Source of the DNA: Chitinophagales bacterium
Lineage (GTDB): Bacteria; Bacteroidota; Bacteroidia; Chitinophagales; Saprospiraceae
DNA length: 59,994 nt
Assembly (NCBI GenBank): GCA_022360175.1
Contig: JAKSDI010000230.1
Span: 1 to 59,994 of the forward strand
Reading direction: 5' to 3'
A program made the position numbers and the translations under genes. The notes beneath the pieces were generated by a model, which saw only the letters and a program-made list of their open reading frames with translations, had not been told where the DNA came from and made no database searches. Of the stretch, positions 53,143 through 59,994 are shown in pieces. Each line of letters begins with the position of its first letter. Positions within the stretch are counted from its first letter, which is position 1.

Positions 53143-54624
53143 ATGTCAAAAACACATACCATGGAAAAACCAGTTTTTTTACAAATCAGGCTTTATATCG
53201 GACTATTGCTCGCTGCAATGTTGATGCAGTCTTGTGCTATTAATCCTGTTACAGGAAAGCGTCAGTTGATGCTATTGAGTGAAAACCAGGAAAAAGCATT
53301 GGGTACGCAATCAGATCCTAGCATTGTTGCTACCTATGGGGTTTATGAAGATGAGAACTTGCAGAATTTTATTACATCCAAGGGAAATCTTATGGGGCGC
53401 ATTTCTCATAAACCCAAACTAGGCTATGAGTTTAAAATACTGGATTCTCCGGTAGTCAATGCTTTTGCACTACCTGGAGGCTATGTATATTTCACTCGTG
53501 GGATAATGGCACATTTTAATAATGAAGCAGAGTTTGCCGGAGTATTAGGGCATGAAATAGGACATATTACAGCACGCCATTCCGCCCAGCAATATAGTCG
53601 TCAAATACTGGCACAGGTTGGCTTAGTGGCCGGAGTTATCCTTTCTGAAGACTTCCGTCAATATGCGGAGATCGCTAATACAGGAGTAGGCCTGCTTTTC
53701 CTTAAATTTGGCCGTGATAATGAAAGTGAATCCGACCGCTTAGGTGTAGAGTATTCTACAAAAATAGGATACGATGCCCATGAAATGGCAGGCTTTTTTA
53801 GTACCCTGCATCGACTCAGTGAGCAAGGTGGAGGTAGCATTCCTACTTTCTTATCTACTCATCCCGATCCGATTGATCGAGAAAAAAATGTAGACCAGCT
53901 AGCGGCTCAATGGCAAAGAAAAGTCAATCGCCGGGAGTTTGATATAGAGCGCAATAAGTATCTGCGTAGAATAGATGGCCTGGTATATGGAGAAGATCCT
54001 CGCCAGGGATACTTTGAAAGCAACAACTTTTACCATCCAGAGCTAAAATTTCAGTTTCCTGTACCTTCTAATTGGCAAACAGCCAATATGCCTACTCAGG
54101 TACAAATGGCACCAGAAGGAGGAAAGGCACTGATGTTGCTTACATTGTCTAATGAAAAAAGCCTCAATCAGGCAGCAGATGCTTTATTGCAGCAGAATCA
54201 ATGGCAGTTGGTAAGTAATAAAAATGAAAGAGTAAATGGACTAAATGCTATGTCCGTATTGGCTCAGCAAGTAGATCAGCAAAGCCAGCAGGCTATCAAA
54301 ATTCAGGCTTATTTAATAGAGTATAATGGCTTGATCTACCAGCTGATAGGAATGGCTTATCAACAGGATTTTAATAACTACCTGACGCATTTCAACCGGA
54401 CGATGAAAGGCTTTAAAAAGTTGAGCGATGCTTCGAAAATAAATGTTACACCTGAGCGTATAAAAATAGTGGAAATACAACGAGCTACGACCTTACAGGC
54501 AGCCTTGAAGAAGAATGGTATATCTGGTAAACGCCTGGAAGAATTTGCTATTTTAAATGGTATGCAATTGAATGACCAATTAGCTAAAGGTGTTTTAATT
54601 AAGGTAGTGGAAAAGAAGAAATAA
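53143..54624 (+). CDS. M48-family zinc metalloprotease lipoprotein
   Basis: 493 residues from ATG 53143 (or 53161). Lipobox LMQSC, then AINPVTGKRQLML, the usual start of BepA/YfgC-like proteases. HEIGHITARH with HExxH at 137-141, and downstream Glu in RDNESESDRLGVEYSTKIGYD. Residues ~290-430 are a variable domain, and ~440-493 resemble a LysM-type module (AALKKNGISGKRLEEFAILNGMQLNDQL). Works in outer-membrane protein quality control in relatives; inferred here. The downstream gene follows after 29 bp. Confidence 0.87.
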   Translation: MSKTHTMEKPVFLQIRLYIGLLLAAMLMQSCAINPVTGKRQLMLLSENQEKALGTQSDPSIVATYGVYEDENLQNFITSKGNLMGRISHKPKLGYEFKILDSPVVNAFALPGGYVYFTRGIMAHFNNEAEFAGVLGHEIGHITARHSAQQYSRQILAQVGLVAGVILSEDFRQYAEIANTGVGLLFLKFGRDNESESDRLGVEYSTKIGYDAHEMAGFFSTLHRLSEQGGGSIPTFLSTHPDPIDREKNVDQLAAQWQRKVNRREFDIERNKYLRRIDGLVYGEDPRQGYFESNNFYHPELKFQFPVPSNWQTANMPTQVQMAPEGGKALMLLTLSNEKSLNQAADALLQQNQWQLVSNKNERVNGLNAMSVLAQQVDQQSQQAIKIQAYLIEYNGLIYQLIGMAYQQDFNNYLTHFNRTMKGFKKLSDASKINVTPERIKIVEIQRATTLQAALKKNGISGKRLEEFAILNGMQLNDQLAKGVLIKVVEKKK

Positions 54625-54653
54625 CATTATTATTGCGAAAAACTTAATCAATC

Positions 54654-55118
54654 ATGAGTAGAACTATTATGATCGCCCTTGCTTTTGTCTTATTTACCGC
54701 AGGCAAGTGTGGCTCTGACAAATATGAGTATACAGCAGAAACTTCCATCGAAATGGTAAAAACCTCCTGCTTCGGTACTTGCCCTGCCTATACCTTTAAC
54801 TTGAATGGAGATGGCAGCGCAACATTCAATGGTCGTCAATTTGTAAAAATGGAAGGCAAGCACAATCGTACATTTCCAGCTGATACTACCAATTTTGTAT
54901 TTACACGATTAATGGAAGCCGATCTCTTCCAGTATGAAAATGAATACACAGATAATGTAACAGATTTACCAACAACTTACTTGACTTTCAAACATGAAGG
55001 ACGCCAAAAGAAAATGAAACTATACTATGGTGTTCCGGCAGAATTAAAAGCAATTACTAAGGAATTGGAAGCATTGGCCTTTACACAGGGCTGGAGTGAA
55101 GAGGTGGTAGATAAATAA
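54654..55118 (+). CDS. DUF6438-family protein
   Basis: 154 residues. Recognised by SIEMVKTSCFGTCPAYTFNLNGDGSATFNG and a VPAELKAITKELEALA tail. N-terminal hydrophobic segment suggests export; the Cys near 19 is not in a clear lipobox (K at -1). Function unknown. It follows the M48 gene and ends in a strong terminator. Confidence 0.75.
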   Translation: MSRTIMIALAFVLFTAGKCGSDKYEYTAETSIEMVKTSCFGTCPAYTFNLNGDGSATFNGRQFVKMEGKHNRTFPADTTNFVFTRLMEADLFQYENEYTDNVTDLPTTYLTFKHEGRQKKMKLYYGVPAELKAITKELEALAFTQGWSEEVVDK

Positions 55119-55147
55119 TAATTGAAAATACATCGTATGATGATAGA

Positions 55148-55195
55148 ACTCCCACAGGCTTGCAGTTAGTTGTAAGCCTGTGGGAGTCTTTTTTT
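55148..55195 (+). terminator. Strong intrinsic terminator
   Basis: ACTCCCACAGGCTT (55148-55161) and its perfect complement AAGCCTGTGGGAGT (55174-55187) have a 12-nt loop and are followed by CTTTTTTT. It ends the M48/DUF6438 operon and separates it from the convergent DinB-like gene. Confidence 0.85.
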
Positions 55196-55204
55196 AGCAA
55201 GAGC

Positions 55205-55762
55205 CTACACAAAATGTCGCCTTCCTTTTTCCTGGCTAAATTTCTCTTGATTATACGTTTTAGATGCTCCTTTGGGAATGCTTAATGACTCCCATTCTCC
55301 AGCTTTTGCCTGGCGGGCAAGGTACACTATTTGCCCTACGTGATAACTGTAATGGCCAAGTTGGCGATTGATCGCTTCCAATACAGTATGGCCTTCATTT
55401 CGGATATAAATAATCCTTGTTAAATCTTCTGCCTGTAATGGGTTGATAGCATCAAAAAGACAGTTCCATCCTTTTTCCCAGGCTTCTTTGATCGCTATTT
55501 CAGTTGTTAGAGTGTCTTCAAATTCCTGATCGCGTTGTCGCCAGGTTTTTTCTCCATCGGAGGTTAGAAAGTCAGTCCAGCGCGATAGCATATTTCCATT
55601 CATATGTTTGACTATCGTCGCTATATTATTACTATCGTCAGTAGGACAGTATCGCAATTCATCTTTGGTGAGTTGAGCCATCGCTTTATCACCCAGGCCC
55701 TTGTAATAGGTGAATAATTTGCGCACACTTTCCAGATAATTGGCATTGCTGTTTTTATTCAT
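55205..55762 (-). CDS. DUF1572/DinB-like protein
   Basis: 185 residues from ATG 55762; the longer frame to 55960 runs into the divergent gene and is rejected. Four-helix DinB fold with metal-binding His: IVKHMNGN and LGHYSYHVGQIVYLAR, the His pattern of DUF1572. Such proteins are thiol-dependent transferases or have unknown roles. Monocistronic. Confidence 0.8.
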   Translation of the reverse strand: MNKNSNANYLESVRKLFTYYKGLGDKAMAQLTKDELRYCPTDDSNNIATIVKHMNGNMLSRWTDFLTSDGEKTWRQRDQEFEDTLTTEIAIKEAWEKGWNCLFDAINPLQAEDLTRIIYIRNEGHTVLEAINRQLGHYSYHVGQIVYLARQAKAGEWESLSIPKGASKTYNQEKFSQEKGRRHFV

Positions 55763-55848
55763 TTTTTTATGGTCAAGATAGCGTTCTTTAATATTAAATG
55801 CTTTAGTATAGAGGTCAAATAGTTTATTTAAATCTCTTCGATTAAAAT

Positions 55849-56619
55849 ATGACAAACATGATAGATATAAGCAACCTAAAAAGGATTGGTATCTGTGCTC
55901 ACAGTTATGAAGGTGGAGCACTATGTTTCTTAACAGCCTGTAGAGAAGGTGCCAAAGCATTAGGGCCTCATATGCATCCTAATATCGTAGTGAGTGCAAT
56001 ACCCATGGGTTTGAGTATGCCCGCATGGGAATCTGATGATTATGATGGAGTGGCCATACATTTAAGTCATGGCGTAGAAGAGCTTAGAAAAAGTGGAGTG
56101 GATTTTTTTATATGCCCGGATAATACAGCACATCTTGTGCTCGACAGAATTATACACAATCTCCCTCTCCCGGGGCTTCATATAGCAGATGTTGTCTGCC
56201 AGGAAATAGCAGATAAGGGCTGGCAAAAAGTAGCTTTGCTAGGCACTAAATGGACGATGACTGGAAGCGTTTACACAAAAGCCTTTGAGAAAAAGAAACT
56301 GACTCGATTAGTTCCTGATGAAGCAGTCAGAAAGAAGATTAATGATGCAATTTTTGATGAGCTTTGTCAGGGAATATTTAAACAGGAAACAATAGATGTT
56401 TTTACAGGAGCTATAGAGGAATTGAAAAGCCAGGGGGCTGAGTGTGTAATTTTAGGGTGTACAGAAATCCCCTTGATTATCAATGAAGCCAATTCAGCTC
56501 TTCCTGTATTAGACTCTACACGTTTATTGGCAAAGTATGCAGTGAGTGTAGCTATATCAGATAGCGATTTGATCAGCCATGGATGGATTGATCCAGGACA
56601 GATCGTCAGAGGAGAATAA
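55849..56619 (+). CDS. Aspartate/glutamate racemase-family protein
   Basis: 256 residues from ATG 55849 (another in-frame ATG at 55858). Two catalytic Cys of the family: C89 (FFICPDNTAHL) and C204 (CVILGCTEIPLI). AHSYEGGALCF lies near the start. It is a PLP-independent amino-acid racemase or related enzyme; substrate unknown. First gene of a three-gene run with YdeI-like and ADP-ribosylglycohydrolase genes. Confidence 0.85.
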   Translation: MTNMIDISNLKRIGICAHSYEGGALCFLTACREGAKALGPHMHPNIVVSAIPMGLSMPAWESDDYDGVAIHLSHGVEELRKSGVDFFICPDNTAHLVLDRIIHNLPLPGLHIADVVCQEIADKGWQKVALLGTKWTMTGSVYTKAFEKKKLTRLVPDEAVRKKINDAIFDELCQGIFKQETIDVFTGAIEELKSQGAECVILGCTEIPLIINEANSALPVLDSTRLLAKYAVSVAISDSDLISHGWIDPGQIVRGE

Positions 56620-56629
56620 AACCCTAGCA

Positions 56630-57265
56630 ATGAATCCCAAAATAGATAAGTACCTCATAAATGGTTGTATGCGCTGCAAATTGGGAGCAACCCCCGATTG
56701 TAAAGTGCATAAATGGACTGTTCAATTGGAATTGTTGAGAACAATAGTACTTGATTGTGGATTAAATGAGGAATTAAAGTGGGGAGTACCTTGTTATACC
56801 TTTCAAAACAGCAATGTACTTATTGTGAGTGCTTTTAAAGAATATTGCTCCATTAGTTTTTTCAAGGGAGCATTATTAAATGATACCAATGGAATATTAG
56901 AAAAACAAGGAGAAAATACACAGGCTGCCCGCTTAATTAAGTTTACCAATGTTGAAAAAATAAAAGAACTTGAACCTGTGCTGAAAGCTTATATTTATGA
57001 AGCGGTGGAGGTAGAAAAAGCGGGTTTGAAAGTAGCATTTAAAAAGAACTCTGAACCGATTCCAGAAGAACTGGAAAAGAAATTTGAAAAAGACCCTTTT
57101 CTCAAAACAGCTTTTGAAGCATTAACGCCCGGACGGCAAAGAGGATATATCCTTTATTTCTCAGCACCCAAACAATCTAAAACCAGAATATTAAGAATTG
57201 AAAAGAGTATCCGTAAAATTTTAAATGGTGAAGGGCTTAATGATAAGTATAGTCGTAAAAGATAA
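56630..57265 (+). CDS. DUF1801/YdeI-like protein
   Basis: 211 residues from ATG 56630 (the upstream frame to 56579 is an artefact of the overlapping racemase). Pattern LKWGVPCYTFQNSNVLIVSAFKEYCSISFFKGALL is the DUF1801 core, and residues ~140-205 with EELEKKFEKDPFLKTAFEALTPGRQRGY form the bacteriocin-protection YdeI-like part. Function unknown. It starts 10 bp after the racemase stop. Confidence 0.82.
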   Translation: MNPKIDKYLINGCMRCKLGATPDCKVHKWTVQLELLRTIVLDCGLNEELKWGVPCYTFQNSNVLIVSAFKEYCSISFFKGALLNDTNGILEKQGENTQAARLIKFTNVEKIKELEPVLKAYIYEAVEVEKAGLKVAFKKNSEPIPEELEKKFEKDPFLKTAFEALTPGRQRGYILYFSAPKQSKTRILRIEKSIRKILNGEGLNDKYSRKR

Positions 57266-57287
57266 CCGTAAAAGAAGAATTCTATAA

Positions 57288-58245
57288 ATGAACAACAAAG
57301 CAAAAGACGCGCTATTAGGAGTAGCAATTGGAGATGCGGTAGGTGTCCCGTTTGAATTTAATTCAAGGAGTGAGATGAAAGCAAATCCTGCAAAAGGAAT
57401 GATTGGATATGGGACGTATAATCAACCTAAAGGAACGTGGTCAGATGACAGCTCATTGACCTTCTGTTTAGCAGAAGCATTGATTAGCGGGTATGATCTA
57501 AGAGATATAGCTCATCTATTTATCCGATGGAAAGAGGAAGCCTACTGGTCTGCAAGAGGGAAAGTATTTGATATAGGGATGACAACATCAAGAGCGATTT
57601 CCAGATTGAGGCAGCTATTGATTAAAGATGATCTCGAGGAATTGAAAAAGCAAAAGTATTACGGAGATGAGTACGATAATGGGAATGGATCACTTATGAG
57701 AATCATACCCTTATTGTTCTATATAAAAGGGAAACCCATTACTGAGCAGTTTGATATCATATGGGAAATATCCGCATTGACTCACAGGCATATTAGAGCG
57801 GCGATGAGTTGTTTGATTTACCTCCGATTGGCAGAAAGGCTATTGAATGGTAAAGAGAAAGAGATTGCTTATCAGGAAATGAGGCAGGAGATATTAGAGT
57901 TCTGGGAGCAAATGGATTTTTCAGAGAGAGAGAGAACATTTTCAAAAGCTCATTCAGAATGATATACGAGCAACTTCAATAGACGACCTGAGATCGGGAG
58001 GTTATGTGATCGAAGTGCTGGAGTCCAGCATTTGGTTTTTCCTAAAGAAAGACACTTATCAAGATACGATCTTATCTATTATTAATATTGGGCATGACAC
58101 TGATACTTCCGCTGCCATAGCTGGTGGGCTTGCTGGTATATATTATGGACAGGAGGGAATACCCGAAGACTGGATCGCATCACTGGCAAGAAAGGAAGAC
58201 ATCTTTAATTTGGGAGATCAATTGAATAGAGTATATTGTACTTGA
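57288..58245 (+). pseudogene. ADP-ribosylglycohydrolase interrupted at an (AG)6 tract
   Basis: The first frame (57288-57962, 224 residues) contains GDAVGVPFEF and the metal site TWSDDSSLT. The frame then stops; the remainder of the domain continues in another frame as RSGGYVIEVLESSIW... and NIGHDTDTSAAIAGGLAGIYYG (to 58245). At ~57922-57935 lies CAGAGAGAGAGAGAA. One more AG unit would give SEREREHF and restore one reading frame. The enzyme would remove ADP-ribose from proteins or other targets. Slippage, phase variation or sequencing error are all possible. Confidence 0.82.
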
Positions 58246-58421
58246 TTTAAATCCTTTCATGCTCTTAAAATGGAGCAATACACTTTTGCCATTCATCATA
58301 TTTGTAACAAAAGCAGGTAGTACCTGAAATCGCAATGTTGATCTGAATTTATTGTGGAGGAGCTATCTGTTCTGAGGGACTATAGAAATCTTGGATTAGT
58401 AGTTAACTCAATAAAAACAAA

Positions 58422-59492
58422 ATGATGAAACGTACTAATTACCTGGCAAAACAATTATTGATTCTTTTCGCACTAAGCTTTTTTACCTTTTCTTTTAGTT
58501 GGGCACAACAAGATGGAGCTTCGGCCACAACCAATTCGGATTATAATGAGGTTGGATACCGTATAATTGAATATACCAGAATTGATGAAACTGATTCTGA
58601 GGAGACAAGGAATAAGCTGATTCCTGTGAATTTGTGGCATCCGATTTCTGAGGAAACTTCCGAAGGACTGGAAAAAATGACTTTCAGTGATTATGTCAAA
58701 GTCATAAAGAAAGACAAGACATATGCTGAAAACAAAGCCTTATTTGCCCGGATGCTGAATTCATTCGGGACAATTGATTCTACTAATCAGGAAGTACTGA
58801 TCAACGAATTCCTGAATGCATCAATTTCCGTTTATCATACTTCAAATGATCTGGAAAATCAATATCCACTTGTCATTATAGGAGGCGCTCACCCTATCTA
58901 TCATGCAGATTTAGCTGAAACCATTGCACAAAATGGATTTGTGGTTGCTTCCTTCCCCCGCCTGGGCATGAAAGCAGGAGAAAGATTACCATTTAGTAGG
59001 GAAGGAGGTGAGGAATATAGAAAGGATTTAGAGTTTGTTATATCCTCTTTATCGCAATTAGAGTTTATAGATAAAACTCAGTTGGCTTTTATTGCCTGGA
59101 GTTTTGAAGGCGTCCCTGCTTTAGAAGCGGCATGTGCTAATAGTGCAACTAAATTATTTGTCAGCCTGGATTCATCTATAGGCTATCAATATGGCAATGA
59201 TCTTCTTACGGACTCTACTGCAATTTATGAGCAAGAGATTATCTTTCCTTTGTTTCATTATACCAGTTCTTCCATGGATCATGGAAAGGATTTGGGCTTG
59301 TTAAATGAACTACAAACAAATTCAGATAAGGTCGAAATTGATAATACAGTTGAACTGCCTCATGCTAAATTCACATCAATGGGCTCAACAACTGTTAATA
59401 AAGTGAATAAAACAGCAATCAATTTGTCATACAGTTCATTGATACTTGATGTATTGGATGCATTGATAAATGCCACGACTAATAAAGGCTAA
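58422..59492 (+). CDS. Secreted alpha/beta-hydrolase-like protein
   Basis: 356 residues with a signal peptide (LLILFALSFFTFSFSWAQQ). Second ATG at 58425. VIIGGAHPIYHADLAETIAQNGFVVASFPRLGMKAG is the oxyanion/strand region and IAWSFEGVPALEAA the nucleophile elbow (S in WSFEG, an unusual elbow). HAKF near the end may carry the catalytic His. Esterase or dienelactone-hydrolase-like; substrate unknown. Confidence 0.7.
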   Translation: MMKRTNYLAKQLLILFALSFFTFSFSWAQQDGASATTNSDYNEVGYRIIEYTRIDETDSEETRNKLIPVNLWHPISEETSEGLEKMTFSDYVKVIKKDKTYAENKALFARMLNSFGTIDSTNQEVLINEFLNASISVYHTSNDLENQYPLVIIGGAHPIYHADLAETIAQNGFVVASFPRLGMKAGERLPFSREGGEEYRKDLEFVISSLSQLEFIDKTQLAFIAWSFEGVPALEAACANSATKLFVSLDSSIGYQYGNDLLTDSTAIYEQEIIFPLFHYTSSSMDHGKDLGLLNELQTNSDKVEIDNTVELPHAKFTSMGSTTVNKVNKTAINLSYSSLILDVLDALINATTNKG

Positions 59493-59558
59493 GTAAGCTG
59501 TTAACTTCTTTTAGAGCTCTATAGCTAGTATGAGCAACAAGTAGAACAATATGCAGTT

Positions 59559-59625
59559 GGTCCACGAATTACTCTAATTGCACCAAAGTCATGAAAATTT
59601 GTGTAATAAGTGTCATTCGTGGACC
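59559..59625. repeat. Imperfect 25-bp-arm inverted repeat
   Basis: GGTCCACGAAT begins the left arm (59559-59583) and ATTCGTGGACC ends the right arm (59601-59625). 21 of 25 positions pair, with a 17-nt loop. It is 66 bp past the stop of the hydrolase gene. Could be a terminator-like hairpin or a small palindromic repeat. Confidence 0.6.
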
Positions 59626-59912
59626 TCACCATGAATGCACTAGCATTTGATTCTCAAATTCTGCGATTATTTTTTGGCTTTCAATAAGCAACATTTTTTT
59701 ATTGTAGTCTACGAATCTTTCTCATGAAGCAGGTATTGCCTAAGAGGGTATCTATAATTGGAGAAATTTGGGTGATTTACTCACTTGGCAAAGCATTAGG
59801 GATAAAATACCCCTCTTGAACTACTTCTCTTATGAATTGAGAAAAGGAGATTTTGAAGTTGTTTAAGAATGTCTGATGAGTCGATTGAGATCAGGTTTTT
59901 TCACTGATTGAT

Positions 59913-59979
59913 ATTTTTTTTGAGCTTCGTACCTGTACCGGAGAACTACGGTAGTGGTGCTACGGGGCGATAAAAAAAT
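59913..59979. repeat. Nested hairpin at window end, possible relative of the repeat family
   Basis: ATTTTTTTT and AAAAAAAT outer arms; TACCG-GAGAACTA-CGGTA inner hairpin; CGTACC and GG-TG-C-TACG between. The T-tract/A-tract plus inner stem layout resembles copies A and B, but the arm sequence differs. Confidence 0.35.
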
Positions 59980-59994
59980 GAAAAGAAGGGGAAA

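Larger units (their letters stand above)
59493..59994. other. Gene-free 3' end of the window with several inverted repeats
   Basis: No convincing gene. The stretch contains an imperfect 25-bp-arm inverted repeat (59559-59625), arms AAGAGGGTAT/ATACCCCTCTT (59742-59817) and a nested hairpin (59913-59979). A 31-codon frame at 59724-59819 overlaps the second hairpin and has no support. Confidence 0.5.

Noticed and set aside
59724-59819. 31-codon frame MKQVLPKRVS...KYPS in the gene-free end
   Set aside because: It overlaps an inverted repeat, has no recognisable motif and no supporting context.

Overview
The window looks like chromosomal DNA of a Bacteroidota member. My best guess is the Saprospiria/Cytophagia side of the phylum, but that is inference. 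The evidence: AT-rich sequence with weak Shine-Dalgarno signals; core promoters of the Bacteroidota type (TTG or TTTG, 17-23 bp, then TAnnTTTG); three secreted proteins ending in a type IX secretion (T9SS) sorting domain; an M48 lipoprotein; and many Crp/Fnr, AraC and TetR regulators. I see no rRNA, tRNA, CRISPR array, IS transposase or prophage module.

Layout. 1-21,900 is almost entirely minus-strand accessory metabolism: a thioredoxin-reductase-like flavoprotein with a Crp/Fnr gene, a TetR-controlled fabF/nitrilase pair, three class-C serine hydrolases, an M81 peptidase, a DoxX-like membrane protein, an EreA/ChaN-like lipoprotein, and a long tight run (19,580 down to 13,290) that includes an erythromycin-esterase-family protein, an HExxH protein and a carbon-nitrogen hydrolase. 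21,900-31,600 has methylmalonyl-CoA mutase on the plus strand, then minus-strand genes: clpP paralog plus an AntA-like protein, an ECF-type sigma factor with a small partner, a flavin oxidoreductase, and modB plus a MobB-like/MobA fusion. 31,600-45,000 (plus) holds an AddA-like helicase with a degraded nuclease end and three T9SS cargo proteins, two of them tandem paralogous reprolysin-type metalloproteases. 45,000-50,500 holds a Uma2 protein, a frameshifted esterase, and a cluster of ATP-grasp, class I glutamine amidotransferase and circularly permuted ATP-grasp genes. 50,500-59,500 holds a DJ-1/TPR protein divergent from a GlxA-type AraC regulator, an M48 protease pair, a DinB-like protein, an operon of racemase, YdeI-like protein and (frameshifted) ADP-ribosylglycohydrolase, and a secreted hydrolase.

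The main non-coding signals are as follows. (1) A family of ~165 bp intergenic elements has terminal inverted repeats TAAGTAAGAGAGCA and an inner hairpin whose stem changes on both sides between copies; there are deleted and half copies. (2) Two copies of the operator ATATACC-N4-GGTATAT lie before tetR and fabF, one directly on a good promoter. (3) Direct repeats sit on the -33 and -7 elements of the DUF2867 gene. (4) A perfect 19-bp-arm palindrome sits on the -33 region of the flavoprotein gene. (5) A degenerate heptamer array lies upstream of clpP. (6) Two genes are broken exactly at simple repeats: an A10 tract and an (AG)6 tract.

The best candidate for an undescribed biochemical system is the ATP-grasp/amidotransferase cluster at 47,055-50,472, which looks like an amide- or peptide-forming pathway of unknown product. 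All coordinates and motifs come from reading the sequence. Family names rest on motif recognition and were not checked by a database search.
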